DNA of 36,456 nucleotides from Chara braunii (GCA_003427395.1 BFEA01000066.1:3686335-3722790), one strand, 5' to 3'. Numbered from the stretch's first letter, positions 17,762 through 30,395 are shown. Numbers and translations are program-made. Notes: generated by a model not told the origin, from the letters alone.

Positions 17762-19087
17762 ATTTGGCGACACCGTTGCAACCCTAAATGGTCTCCCGAT
17801 GCATTGAAACACCACCGTTAAAGAAGTGCCCAATATGACGCTGCATTGGTGTGCAGCCTTTCGCGAAACACGCACATTCCTCTGCGACATGCCTGGGTGT
17901 CTTGTCGGAAAAGAGAAGTGACCAGACTATGGTAACGCTTCGTAATACAAAGTCTCCCGTAATGTTACAATCATGCTTGCGAGTACAGGTGGATGATCGC
18001 AAACCTTTGTGTCGACGACAAAAAAAACAACGATCAGATATCTGTATTTTTGCCACGTGTACTCGCCTTTACGCTCAGGCAACATGTAGTGTTGTTCATC
18101 GTGGTATTGTTTTCGTCATTGGCTCGTCTCTTCGGTCCAAGGAAAACCTCGTCCGGCGTCGACAACATCCTTCGTTATCAAACAATGCAGCAACCGTTGT
18201 ATGACGACGACACATGTCCAGACACTGAGGGCCCAATCCAGGAAATTAAAAATGTACGGAATTCACAAACGCCTTTTCGAAATTCACAAGTGCCACATGT
18301 CTCCCCATTTGTCGTAGTCCGTCGGCATCTGAACTTCACCACTTCGGGTAGGCACGTGCACGTACGGCACACACATCGGATTGTTGGTAATGAAGCATTG
18401 AATGTCGACTCCAGATTCTGGCGGACTTCTACACACAACAAATGCATCACAACGCAATCACTAACATGACTTTGTTCTCCACAAAATTAGGTGTTTTCGA
18501 AGTATGCATGCTTTTACGGATAGCACTCCGTTTCAACCCCCGTATTTGTTTCTTTTTGCGCTCGCAGCTGCGGGCATGGATGGACATCTGACACAAATAT
18601 CAAACGCGGCCACTAAACAAAACCCTGCTTTGACATATTCGGATCCCTATGGAATTGAATAATCATCGCGTTGTCGGTGCGAATACCCTTAGAAGGGTAT
18701 CCGCCCTGGATTTCTGCAAGTGACAGAAAATAGGTTTGGTTTAAAGTTTAAGACTTTAAGTATACCGCACGAGGCGCGACTGAGTCTATGGTCTACGCTG
18801 ATTGAATGGTTGACTAAAGCAGATAGTGCGTGGGCACGCAAATTTGAGGCGCTCGTGATCTTCTAATTGTTAATGGCTGAAGGGCCGACGTGATCGCCGA
18901 CCAAATTTTGTTTATATTTTGATTAAACTAGGATTAAAGACATTTTGTCTCTAGATTGGTGCGCTTGCTTGTGACTTGTGCGTACATAGGGAGGATATCG
19001 TCAACGACAAATGTGATTTTAGAAACGTCTCGGTAGATCTACACGTTGCACATTATCCGTTTATTTTGATGCCCGTCAAAACTAGAC
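17762..19087. other. No confident gene
   Basis: Unique sequence. Short minus-strand frames around 17784-18056 and 18178-18450 are Cys-rich but have no recognisable motif and no supporting splice structure. From 18500 to 19087 the sequence becomes AT-rich and non-coding in all frames. Confidence 0.4.
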
Positions 19088-19095
19088 CCAGTCTT

Positions 19096-19170
19096 GGGCC
19101 TAGCGCTATTGGTTACAGCGTCGGACTTTTATCAAAGAGATTCAAGGAACGAGGTCGAGTGGCGGCACCG
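19096..19170 (+). repeat. Weak tRNA-like segment, possible SINE head
   Basis: TAGCGCTATTGG (19101-19112) resembles a Pol III A box. AGGTCGAGTGG (19152-19162) resembles a B box missing one T, at about the right spacing, with a CTTTTATC anticodon-loop-like stretch between them. The acceptor stem does not pair convincingly, so I do not call a tRNA gene. Confidence 0.25.
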
Positions 19171-22100
19171 TAGGAATATGAGAGTCGCATGGAAGGTGAT
19201 GTGGCCATCCCCCTGGATTTCGCCATTGGCGGCATTGGAACGTTACTAGCGGTTCCTTTTCCTCATCCGTCGTAAGCTGACAATTAAAAAGTTCTGAAAT
19301 ACTTTATTATTTATTGTAGTATTATTTTTATACTTCGATGTCCCTCGACTCGGACGAGACCCCAAATTTAAAGGTTGTTGCGGCAGGTCAGGGATGTGAA
19401 CGTGCGTCTTCCAGTGGTTGGCTTACAGGTTCGTACGTGTTCGGAGTGTTGGCAAGGGGTATTTCTACCCCGCCGTGTCGGGACATGGGTCGAGGAATTC
19501 AACATACGAGCGAGCACCTCGGTCCTCCGGGTTCCCAAATGAATGTCGTCACAATCACCAAGGTCTGCACCGGGACCTGCCTCGCGAAGGCTCACAGTGC
19601 GGTCTTGCAATAAGCCCACGACCGCAACTCCACGACTTGCTAGGAGAAGTTTGAGTGGGGCGTGTCCGCTGACACGCCGAAGGGGTGGCGTGGCCTGCTT
19701 AAAGGAGGCAAGGTCAGGGGTACAAACCCAGAGGAAAGTAGGGAGGCGCAACTTATGCATGACGAGGCCCGAGGGAACTTAATAGGAAGGCTGCAGCGGC
19801 ACTGAGTGGGCAGTGCGCTATCGAGCTGGTATAGGGGCGGAAGGCGGATCAGACCACGCTGCGTCTGATCTTTCCCGAACTCTCCCTCGGGGCCGGTTGG
19901 AGCAGCAGGGGAAACCGTTGCGCTGAGGCGCTGGCGAACCGAGAGAAGGAAAATGAGATGCAACTCACAGCAGGGGAGACCGGCAGCAGGCAGCGAGATG
20001 CGCAGCAGGGGAGACCGACTTGCGTGGTGAGGGCAACAGGGAAAGTGAACCCGGACGTGCGCCTTGGCAGGTTCATGCAAAAACGAAGTAGACATGGCGG
20101 AGCTAAAATTGTGAAGCTCGCTCGATTCCTGACGAAATCAAGTGATTCAAAGTTCCACGCGGGGGGTTTTGGCCATCGCAAGTAAGATGGCGGGTTTAAT
20201 TTTAACAATGAAGTAGTAGTTGGTTCGAATTGAGAATAAAGTTGTGCGGTTTCCATGGCGAAGTCGTCGAAGAAGGATGTCAGAGAGAGAAAGGATTGAT
20301 AGGATCATATAGGTGAGAAGGGAATGGAGTAGGAGATAAAGATAGTGGGTTTGGAGGTAGGCGAAACCAGGATACGGTGTTAGTTTTAATGGAAAATTAG
20401 TAGCAATAGAGTTAAAAGGAAAAGGTGGTGTGCGGGAAGAAGGAAGAAGAAGGGTGGGAAAAACATATCTCATGCGTTTCTGAACGGATTTCGGCGAGAT
20501 GAAAGCCGAATCCATGGGTTTTGGTAGGGGAAAATTCATTAGTAGTGTTCGTTTTGCTAGTAGATTAGTGGGAGACGAGTTAGTACGAAAAACGGAGCGC
20601 GCAGAACTGGCGAGAGTGCAGATCTGGTGGAAGGGAGAGCGAATACTTCGCCCGGATCGTGATGGAATCGGGTGGAGAAACATGTCGGATCGGGGTTTGG
20701 AGGACAAGCGGATAGGATGGCGGTGTTAGTTTTGGTTGTGGGTTCGTAGTTCTGTCGGGCTGAGTGTCGAGGGCTGCACTATAGGAGGGTGAAGACCCGT
20801 CGGGGAGGGGAGATTTGGCCGTGAACCTATCCCTGTTCTGGATGAAGATTCATTCGTTTGTGTTCATTCGGCCACTGGAGGTAGTGTGAGGGCAGTCCCG
20901 CGGAGATTGAAGACTTACCGATGGTCGGTGGGTTCGAAACGGGAACGCGCAGCTAGAAAGAAGTGTATATTTTCATATTGTAGCGGAAGATTCATTCGAT
21001 TTCAGCCAGCCATTTTTTGGGGGGATGCTGCAGGTTGACGGCGAAGGGGCGGAGACTTACCTGTTGGCCACTGCACTGCACAGACTGTCGGTCGGACTAG
21101 CAAGGAGGGAAGTTCTGGCATGAGGCCAGCGGGCCCAGACGGGCTGCAGTCCAACCAACATCGTGACTGAACTCTTCACCTCGAATACAACTGCGGATCT
21201 AAGCCGTTGTTGTTGTGGTTCTAGGTTGCGATACTAGTTGCCTAAGCATGCTGCGAGCATTCATTCGTAGGTGACCTTGCTGAAGAAGCGCAGAGGAGCT
21301 TGCCCTGTTGCGTGCCGAGGTAAGAACAATGGTGCACATGTTTGTGTTCTGGTTGCAAGTGACTACAGCATCGCGGGGGAAAGGCATGCCTGTTAGCCTG
21401 TGCGCACCTGCCAGCCTGTGCGCTGTCGTTCGGTTGCCAGCATTAGAGTGAGAGAGCAGGCTGCGAAGGTTACAAACCACCTAGCTGGCCCAGGCAGTGC
21501 CCAACTCGTTTGACAGAGCTGCAGTAGGCTAGTTGCAGCTCACAAGGACTGCAGATTTGCCTGCTGGTAGTATGTTACTTAGCCTGCCAATCTGTGCAGA
21601 AGTAGGCCAACCGCGGAAATGCAGGCTCACCTGTGGCCAGTATACTTGGGGTTACGAGCTAAGAAGGGGTGGAGCCTGCTGAAGGGAGTTATTGCTGTGA
21701 GTCGAGGAGTCGTCGTGGAGTCGACAGAAGTTGTCAGACTATAGTTGACTACACTACAACACATTGTGACCGCCATTGCGGGGCCCTCAGGCGATTAAAG
21801 GTATCGAGGCCCTCTCGCGTGAGTTTGAGAACACCTCTCTTGTATCTGAGAGTCTTAAGTTGTCTACTTCTTCCCTTCTTAATCTAAGTCTAGTCCTGTT
21901 ACGAGAGGAAGGCGGCAGGCGGGATTGCAACCCGTAGGACCGCATCAAGACTCTGTGGGGAGTCCACCCACCGATTGCGGGAGCTTTGCCGGAACCTGGG
22001 CGAGGTTCTGGAAACAGGGAACTATCATGTATAAATTCCTCTGTCTGTATGACCCCACTATACCCATGTTTGACTATCTCCCTGTAGTTTAACAGATGTA

Positions 22101-22283
22101 TTGCATGTGATTGCCCCTATGATTTTACTTTCTTCTAGGACTTAATCAGACTAAATGAAAGGAGTGTGTGAGAGTGAAGCATAAGTTTCAACTTTATTTT
22201 GATTGAAAGCAGACAAAGGGTGAAGTTGGGGGAAGGTGGGAGGAAGGCAGACTACATGTATTTGACTGGGTCAACGAAAGAGT
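19171..22283. other. Non-coding or decayed region
   Basis: No frame with convincing protein character. The + strand is purine-rich from 19.9 to 20.7 kb, which creates a long minus-strand open frame (20147-20707) that I regard as compositional. Small local repeats occur (CAGCAGGGGAGACCG near 19966-20020; GCCTGTGCGC twice near 21395-21422). It may be internal non-coding sequence or long terminal repeat of an unidentified element, but I found no matching terminal repeats. Confidence 0.4.
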
Positions 22284-22892
22284 GGGCATTGTTTCTAAGC
22301 TGAATGGCCCAGGGATATGTTTATTTGGCTGTTTTCTGAAGGGTCGGGCATTGTTTCAGTTGAATGGCCTTGTTGTTGTGTTTAATTTCTGAGGGTTTGC
22401 CTGATTTAAAGGGTTTCAGTTCTTGTTTTATTCTGAGGAAGGATTTTGGTCTAAGGCTGAGTATTATTTCTAAGCGGATTGGTTTAGCCTGAAAACCACG
22501 CACATAAGTACAAACTAAGTATAAAAGAAAAAACTTTACTTATATTCGCATGTGAACTGGCAACTGGGCATTATTTCCAAGTCGAATTGTCCAGCGCTAA
22601 GCCATATCACTAAGAAGAGAAGGAAAATTACAGAGTATAATTGAAAGTAATTTGGGCAAGTTGAATATTGTTTCCGAGCCGACTGGTTCAGTCCCCTGCC
22701 CATATTTGTATTTCTTTAAAGAACAAAGTCAAAGAGCTTCTAAATTTTGGATATTAAACAGTTCAGGGCGGCTGGGGATTGTTTCCAAGCCGAATGGTCT
22801 ACTCAAATGCCCAAAAGAAGAGAGAAGTAGTAGTGCAACCTGCTCATGTATTTTTAAGGCACGCTGGACATTGTTTCCCAGCCGAATGGTCT
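22284..22892. repeat. Seven degenerate copies of a ~25-bp motif, ~100 bp apart
   Basis: A core like ATTGTTTCCAAGCCGAATGG recurs at 22288, 22350, 22464, 22570, 22667, 22778 and 22870. Spacings are about 62, 114, 106, 97, 111 and 92 bp. Several copies are followed by CCAGC or CTAGC and GCCATAT-like sequence, so the unit is probably a degenerate ~100-bp tandem repeat. The spacers are AT-rich. Confidence 0.8.
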
Positions 22893-23186
22893 AGCATTAT
22901 GCCATATGTAAGCTGTGTATAAGGGTTGAATTACTTGAGGGTTCATGAACTATCTTATATAAGTTGACTTTGGGATGATGAGTGTACTTACCTTTATGGT
23001 TTGCCCTGCATGTGACTAAGTGCGACTACTACTTAGTTTGAGTTTCAGTTTGACAGGTAGTTGCCTTAGTTGCTCGCCACGTGCTAGAGTCATAGGAGTT
23101 AGTTTCAATTCCTGCACTTTCTTGGCTAAGTTTATTTTTACTTAGGTCAATTTCTGCATTTTCTGAGATCTTTTGTTGTACTTGGT

Positions 23187-23540
23187 CTTGTATAAATTTT
23201 GGTAAGCTACTTTCTCTACGGTAAGCGCTGCCGAAATTTCTACAAAATCAAGGAGTTTTTCAGATTTTGTTTTTTTTAGGGTATAGTTTTTATGACTTCT
23301 TGGCTTAGTAAAGATATGGAAAACCTCCTTTTCTAAAGGGAGTGCTGCCCAAATTTTTGCTAATTCAGGGAGTTCGAAAAAATTAGACCTTGAGAAGTCA
23401 AAGTCCTTTTATACGTCGTATAAATCTTGGAATAACACTTTCTCTACGGGAAGCGTTGCCGAAATTTTCTTAAGTTTATGGGAGTTAGATCATATTTTGA
23501 CAGGAGGCAATTCTGGCAATCAACCCTGAATAGGGGAAAT
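23187..23540. repeat. Three or four degenerate ~117-bp tandem repeats
   Basis: A segment with TATAAATYTTGG, then TTTCTCTACGGGAAGCG, then TTGCCGAAATTT, then GGGAGTT recurs with its TGCCGAAATTT part near 23229, 23346 and 23457. A shorter relic (GGGGAAATGTTGCCATAGG) lies near 23534. It is distinct from the motif family just upstream. Confidence 0.75.
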
Positions 23541-25573
23541 GTTGCCATAGGTATGCCTTACGTTGGACACTGGTTTAGAGACAGGTCTAGGCTTAGCTTG
23601 TAGAAGGGCCTCTATGGAGTTGTGTTCTCCATATACTTATGATTTTTGCTTGGGGATTGACCTGTCTTGTGTCACAGGTCGTCTTGACCAATTGATTCAG
23701 GATTTGGGTTAGATTCAGTTTGATCCAATAAGGATTATCTTCTGTTATCACTGATAATAGGTCGGTTATCGATTCGTCGGTTCACGATTCAACTCCAATC
23801 CACTTTTGTCGCTCAACCTAAAGACTTTAGCCTCGTGATTTGAACTGTTTCGTTGTGTTTTCGCCCGGATTTTATTTGAGTGGTCATTTAACGAAATTAC
23901 TGAGCATTTTATTTTGAGGAGTTGCACAAGAGTGAGGCTTGCATGACTAAAGCGAGGGGTGTGAGTACAAAGAATGATTGAAGTTGACCCCATGTAGTGC
24001 GTGGACTTTTGGTTGACTCTTTGATGTGATTGCTGGTATGTTTGGTGGTTCGGACTTTGCAATTGACTGTCTGCGGTCATATACATATATATGGCTGAGA
24101 GAAGTCCCACTGTGATTGTGAGAAATGATCGTCACATATTGATAACCCTTTATATATATGTAAATACATATGTCTTGGGTGTTTTCGCGCGGCCTACTGT
24201 GATCGCGCGTAAGGGTTAAACAAATCATGTTTTTGAGAGAAAAGGGAGATCCCCTTTTAGCGTTTACTCTTTAGAATTTCTATGGTTGGACGTTGTAGTC
24301 CGTGGCAGCCGTTAAAGTCAAACCCCTTGATTTCTCTCCAGACCCTAGATGATGGAGCTGATACGATTGCCACCATAGGTATGAACCTGTGTACCACCCA
24401 CTCTCCGCAGGATGCAGAAGAGGGTGTGGTTCTCAACCGCACTTGGCGGTTGTCTTGTGTCGAGAGATTAACCCTCAAGGCGCATGTAAGCCGACACTTG
24501 AGTGTCGAACGCGACCCTCGAGATTAACGAGGATCGCATGAGTATGGGTACTACATAGTACGTCATCATTGCGACTGCTTGCGTACGCTTGCATTGCGAG
24601 TCAATATGAGTTAGCCCAGCATCATCGTGGTTTTATACTAAGTCTCACGTGTGACGCCTATCTGATTTCCGCATCAGAATGTTATGGGATGACTATTAAG
24701 GAACTAGGAGCGTTGCCTCGTTGTTTGTTCTGTGTCGTATTGTATTTGCATATATACGTGCGTGGGTGTGTGTGTTTTATTTTTATGTTCTTTATAGTGG
24801 TGTGCGCATGGTGTGTGGGATGCGTCCTAGTCGACCGGCGACGAGTCGCGCTTGGGACCTCAGCCCCCCAGGATGCTGGTTCTTGTGCGGGTTCGATAGA
24901 GGCGTAATACCGCGCGTACCCTCTACGCTACAACGAACGAGGAACGCCCTCGACTGGTCCACCTCTGCGATTGCAGTTGATCAGCTTTCGTACTGTGGAC
25001 TGGTAGCTCGGCGGGGATACACCCACCGAAGGAAGGTGACAACTCTCGTAAGGTGGAGGTAAGTTATGCCTCGCGTAGGCCCTATCCTGTCGTAGGGGCT
25101 CGCGAGAGGTATGGCTGGCGCACTCGGCCGGAGCGGCTTGCGGAAGCTCCATTGTGTATTCACGACAAGGATTTTGACCAATTCCTGCGTGACGCGGCTG
25201 GGAGGGTCGCGCTCTGCCTCGTGCGGTGCCGGACCGATGCGCTCGACAATTCTCCGTCGAATTACGTGCTTTAAACGCAAGTGTTTAACCCTAGGCACCC
25301 CCACCCCTCGTTAACCCACAAAATCGATCCCCGCAAAAACCGCAACTACCCGTCCCGACAAACGGTTATAATATCCTTTGAACATTTCGACAAGAATATA
25401 ATTCGGATGTGTTTCCATTGCAAACTCCTCGCTTGCTATTCTCATTCTTCAGTCCCGGTGGGGATATGACGGCAGTGCCTCCCCCCCCCCCTCCAACCAT
25501 AAAGCCCGACAAATACACACGTTCGCTTGATCGTTCTGACACACACAACACTCCGGTCGTTGAAAAACTCTTT
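23541..25573. other. No confident gene
   Basis: AT-rich to 24.5 kb, then GC-richer. A short + strand frame near 25053-25274 contains a protein-like stretch (CIHDKDFDQFLRDAAGRVAL) but has no start, family or splice context. A C10 run lies near 25481-25490. No RNA gene was recognised. Confidence 0.35.
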
Positions 25574-25703
25574 TGTGCCTAGTTCGGATCCCGACGGACT
25601 TCAAGCCTCGCTCGATACCACATATTTAGCTATGCACACCTGAAAGCATCTGGAGCGGCAAGAGGCCCGGAGTTCGCCGGGGTCCGAACTAGGCATAGAA
25701 GGG
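25574..25703. repeat. Imperfect inverted repeat, ~35-bp arms
   Basis: TGCCTAGTTCGGATCCCGAC at 25577 is matched on the opposite strand by the segment ending near 25696 (TGCCTAGTTCGGACCCCGGC when read in reverse complement). About 80% of the first 34 bases agree. It is the left edge of the GGATCC repeat region. Confidence 0.7.
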
Positions 25704-27880
25704 TCCATCAGGACTGTAGTGATTTTTGTGTCGGAAGGATGTCGGTTGTTCGCCACGGCCATCCCTTAGATAGTGCTAAGCGCAAAGACTTGTTCGAAAC
25801 GACCGGCAATGGAAAAAAGAAACATGACTCGTCGACCCCTTTGCACAACCCCCTGACCCGGGTGATGTTCCATGATTACGGCGAGAGTGTGCATCTCGAA
25901 TGAGAACGGTGATTTCAGTGCTGCCATGTTGCTCTACTAGCCTGAATGTCTGCTCTCAAAAGTTCGGATCCCATCGAACTTGGATGTTCTTGCCACAACA
26001 GGAAGGTATCTTACAGTTCTGTACGTTTGAATATTGGTGGGGGTGCGCCGACCTCGTTTCTGCGTTTGCGTTGTTTCCGATCCTCTAATTTCCGAAAGAA
26101 ATACGGGTGGTCCCTCGCCTCGGCCTCCCCTGCCCCTTGGATCCCCACATATGTTTCTCTTTGTCGGGACTTGGCAAAAAGAGTCGTCTCCCGCAGTCCA
26201 GATGAGCACGATCACTCAATCTTTCTGACACAAAAATCGCTACAGTCCTGAAAGAGCTTTCTATGCCTAGTTTGGATCCCGGTGAACTTCGGGCCTCCTG
26301 CTACGACAGATGCTTCACTGCGCCAGCCCGGTAATCCCAGCCATCCACTCCTAGCGGACATTGACGATTGCGCTATGCCTGAAGACTTATTCAATTCCAA
26401 GCCATGGTGAAAAAAAAAAAACTGACTCAATGACCCCTCAAAACACCACTCTACACGAATGGTCATTTCATTCTAACATGCCGCTCTTCTACAGTTCCGT
26501 TGTGATGCGGTGGTGGGAATCACTTTTCTTGAAAGTGTTAAACCTGTCGTTGTTCTCTCCGTTCATCTCCTGATTGGGGTGCGCTGACTACCGTGTTTTG
26601 GGGACTGCCTTCTTTTCGAACCTCAATGTCTAAAAAAAACGCGGTTGGTCTCTCAACGATGCGACCGCCCCCTTGAAACCTCACAGATGGGGGACTACAA
26701 AACATTAGTCATTGTCTTCCGAAGTCGACATGTGCACGATCACTCGATCCTTCACACACACAAATATTTCAGTCCTCAAAGACCCTAAGCCTTCTACACC
26801 TGGTTGAGATCCCAGCGAACTTCCAGTATCCTTCTCTGCCAGATCCTTCCTTACGTCCGCCCGGTATTTCTCGTCGCCGCTGCTGGAGGAGAATGCCGAT
26901 TGTGCTATGTGCGAATACTTGTTGGACAATGCCCGGGTGTAAATAAAAGAAACATGAGTCGTCAACCCTTCTACACACCCCCATACCCCCTGTTGTTTTC
27001 CATGATTACATCGATCATTACGGCGAACTCGTGTGGCCTTAAGACGAACGGTCATTTCCGTTCTGACAAGCGGCTTTGCCACAGTCCCATCGACCTTTAA
27101 TGACCTTGCCATAGCAAAAATGTGGCTGGTAGTTCGGTACATTTATTTGTGCCTTGTTCGGATCCCGACGAACTTCGCGCCTGCTACTCCTCCAAATCTT
27201 TCGCTACGCACGCCTAGTAATTCCTGTTGTTCACTGCTGCCGGACATTTTTTCAAATGCGTCCGCTATTGGAAAACAAAACACGCATCATAGACCCCCTT
27301 ACACACCCCCATATTGCAACCAGAGTACGTGATAACGATGAACTAGTGCAGCATGAACAAGAGCGGTCATATAGGATCTTAATTGTTGCATTTCTACAAT
27401 CCCACCACGATGTGGTGGTCGGAATCTCTATCCTTGAAAGTTTGGATCCCGTCGAACTTGAATGATCTTACCACAACAAAAAGGAGGCTGACAGATCTAT
27501 CCATTCATCTCCTGGTTGGGATGCGTTGAAGAACTCATTTCCCCGACTGCCTTCTTTTCAATCCCCAATACGAAAAGAGATACAGTATGACCCTCCAGGT
27601 GACCCCCCATCCCCTTCAAAGCCCCCCAAAGTAATTGTTTTCGCAGTCTAGATGTTGACGATCGCTCTATCCTTCTGGGGGGAAAAAAATCGCTATAGCC
27701 CTAAAATACCCCACACTACGTAGTCTGGATCCCAGCGAGCTTCGAACCTCCTGCTCCGCCGTGTCCATCGCTGCTCCAGCCCAGTAATCACCAATGTCCA
27801 GTCCTGGTGGAGATTGGCGATTGATATAGCCCTAGAATACCCTACTATACCTTGTCCGGATCCCAGCGAACTTCGAGCCT
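25574..27880. repeat. Degenerate tandem repeat region with a GGATCC core
   Basis: A block like GTTCGGATCCCGACGAACTT recurs near 25581, 25961, 26270, 26801, 27155, 27440, 27720 and 27852. Two spacer types alternate. One contains CGATTGCGCTATGCC and a GACTCGTCGACCCC-like stretch; the other contains ATCTCCTGGTTGGGGTGCG, ACTGCCTTCTTTTCGAACC and CACGATCACTCGATCCTTC. The higher-order unit is therefore roughly 0.5-0.7 kb, present in about four diverged copies. Open frames on both strands here are shadows of the repeat. Confidence 0.8.
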
Positions 27881-27890
27881 TCGGTCAACG

Positions 27891-28543
27891 AACATGAGGT
27901 GAGCAGAAGAGAAATAGTTTTGTTACTGGGAGAAGGTTATCAAACATGGTGACGAGATCATCGCAAACGGGTTGTCCTCACAACCTCTAGAAAGTTTTTG
28001 GCCAATACAATGGCTGCTCAAAAGCGATCAACAACCTTCTCCTACCAGGACCAACATCAACTACAAGGAACCCCTATTTGATGGAGAAAGAAAAGATCGC
28101 CCGAAGACCAGTTTCGAGCCCCTCGTGCATGTTGACGTATGCACTTTTCATATCCTTCGCCCCTCCGACGACGATCTGTCTAACGACGTGCCTATTTGGG
28201 TGGGCAAAGCATTTTCTCGGGTGGTTTGTGAAAACAATTCGCAGAATTATAATTAAGTGATAATGGAATATGGGTGCCGACTGAGAGAGCAAAGTCGCTC
28301 CAAGAGTGGTATGATAACGCATAAGAGAAAAGATGGAGGACGACTGATCAGACACAATGGCAGCATGCCGACTATTTCGCTTTTGGTTGGGAGAGACCGG
28401 TCAGAGGTATAAAACCGTTCACGACTGGACTTGTCATTCCTTCCAATGTTCGATTGAATGTTGAAGCTGCACTTCAAGATCTGAGTCCATCTGTTGAAGG
28501 GAGTGTCAATGCAGGGGACAAGAGTGACGAGTGCACGCCATAG
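27891..28543 (+). pseudogene. Decayed coding fragment, BAH/chromo-barrel-like
   Basis: Coding-like from about 27891, with early TGA 27900 and TAG 27915. It runs open to about 28254, changes frame, passes TAA 28322 and ends at TAG 28541-28543. The middle (DVPIWVGKAFSRVV) followed by WVPTERAKSLQEWYDN and a later beta-rich part (GLVIPSNVRLNVEAALQDL) has the pattern 'xxWVGK ... hydrophobic, aromatic, W, ... valine-rich end' of BAH-like or chromo-barrel modules at the C-termini of some transposon proteins. This is a pattern impression, not a confirmed family. It begins immediately after the GGATCC repeat region. Confidence 0.45.
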
Positions 28544-28862
28544 GTCTTGCCACTCCGCCCAATAGGTGAGCGAGTACAATTTTTGAAAATGAATGTCCGG
28601 ACGAGGTTAATTGTGGTAGGACATCATTGTGCAGTTTGTGCATTATAGAAAGGCGGAGCCTAGAAGGGAGCATATTCTTTTTGAACTTAGTGAATTGCGG
28701 TGATTTCGGAGGTACGACAACGTGGCAGAATTTGTCCAAAATCTTGGGATGATTTTTATAAGATGGTTCGGTGATGGTTAAGCAATTTCAGAAGTTTAGT
28801 TCATCGTAGAGGCGATTGTTGTACTTTTTCAACAAGTCATTTTTGTTTATGTTTTGCATGTC

Positions 28863-29437
28863 ATGTCTTGTGTACAGAGTGCGATAGGAGTCGTGAACGA
28901 TCAGCATAACTATTCGTATCCCATTCACCCTTGCGCGTGCGGATTGCGCGGTGTGGGAGGCGATACCGAAAATCTCTGGCCTATAAAAATGAAATTTGAA
29001 AACGACCCGTGAATGAGTGTCATTCCTTTCTTGGACAAGCCTCTCGATGCCTGGTCAGAGGCAGAATGGGACAGAGCGATCCTGGCAACGAAATGTCCAT
29101 GGCATAAGGACAACAAGTTTGCTTCTACATTTTGGAGTCGGGGAGCCTAATCAAAGTACCTCGTTATGTCATTGGCGTCAAACAACTTCCGTCCCTGCAC
29201 GCCGCACTCATACAGGAAGAGAATAAGCGGTTTTACCTTCGCCTTGACAAGGTCACGAGGTCACCTCGCGTGTGGTTCACGAACTTCAAACAAGAGTTGT
29301 TGGAGTATGTCCGCTTCGTGGTGACGGAACGTGGCCACATGATGTGTCATACTGTTGTGTACAGTTCTCATTGGGCGGTTCCGATTTCTGCAGAGTGTTG
29401 TGTGTGGCATGTTCAGACCGAAAGTAAATTTTGGTAA
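28863..29437 (+). pseudogene. Unknown decayed coding fragment
   Basis: One frame from ATG 28863 carries a Cys pair (HPCACGLRG) and a Trp-rich region. It is interrupted by TGA 29010-29012, then gives PFLDKPLDAWSEAEWDRAIL, and shifts frame near 29120-29130. The second frame (VPRYVIGVKQLPSLHAALIQ, then FTNFKQELLEYVRFV) runs to TAA 29435-29437. I recognise no family. It lies downstream of the 27.9-kb fragment on the same strand and could be part of the same dead gene. Confidence 0.42.
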
Positions 29438-30395
29438 ACGTTATAATGCTTGTTTCTTGCAACTAGCTTAGAATCCCTCTTGGAGGTGGCCATGTGTGGC
29501 GGAGGCCACGGTTGCGGCTTAGGCAACGCCCTAACGGCCATGAAAAAAAAATAAAATTAATATAATTATGAAAAAATAATATGTTATCCAAAAAAAGAAG
29601 TTGAACAACTTCTGCCATGTGGTTATAGTCAAAAACTTTACGAAATTTGAAATAAAAAAGTACACAAATTTAATAATTTTCCTTAAAAAAAAAAAAAATC
29701 CCTAACAAAAACTAGTTTTTGAATCTTTAAAATTCAAAGATGAAGTAAAAAAAAAAAAAAAAATTGCTCAATTTAGATCTCGGAAAGATCTACAACATAA
29801 TATGTTTTGTTTTGTTTTTGATAATGTTTTTAAGTCTGAAAAAATTCCTGAAAGTCACGAGCGCACCCAACCGAGACCGTGATAAGGGCCGTCCGCTGAC
29901 GACCGCAGGTGATACATAGTTGACAAGTGACATGAAGTAGGGCAAGTGGCATATTGTATGTGTGACGCCATCGGTAAGTCCTTGACAGATGTTGGTAGGT
30001 TTGTAAGGTTGAAATACATTTCTGTGTTCTCGAATGTGGCGACGAAAGCCGAGCCGCAAACCCTTGCATTGGGGTCGTCAATGAATGCCTTATACGGGTT
30101 TGGTTCTCATGGGAAGCGAAGACGCTTGTAGATGCTTTTGTAAATTATAGCGTTTTTGAAAGTTGAGATAACGGCGGCGCATAGGTTTAATTCAGACGTA
30201 GTTCAATCTTGAGTTAGCTCGTAGCATTTAACTCAAGCGTAGTTCAATCTTGAGTTTATGATTTCTCACACGTGTGCATATAATGTTCAACTTTCAAATG
30301 AAGTTCAGACGATACTTCATTATTATTTTCACAATCCAAACCTCCTTGTGTGATTCCCTCAAATGATTTTTTTTCTTTTCATGATTACGAGATTC
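29438..30395. other. AT-rich, no gene
   Basis: Long A runs (29684-29698, 29749-29762) and generally AT-rich. A 41-bp-spaced direct repeat of CGTAGTTCAATCTTGAGTT lies at 30197-30215 and 30238-30256, with AACTCAAG between them able to pair with CTTGAGTT. Confidence 0.55.

Noticed and set aside
17019-17821. Several 170-220-codon frames spanning the gap
   Set aside because: They consist of CT and CA repeat translation plus unknown residues across N.
20147-20707. 186-codon minus-strand frame
   Set aside because: It arises from a purine-rich + strand, lacks any motif, and has Leu/Ser/Pro-biased composition.
24841-24905. tRNA gene suggested by GGGTTCGATAG
   Set aside because: No A box at proper distance and no cloverleaf pairing.
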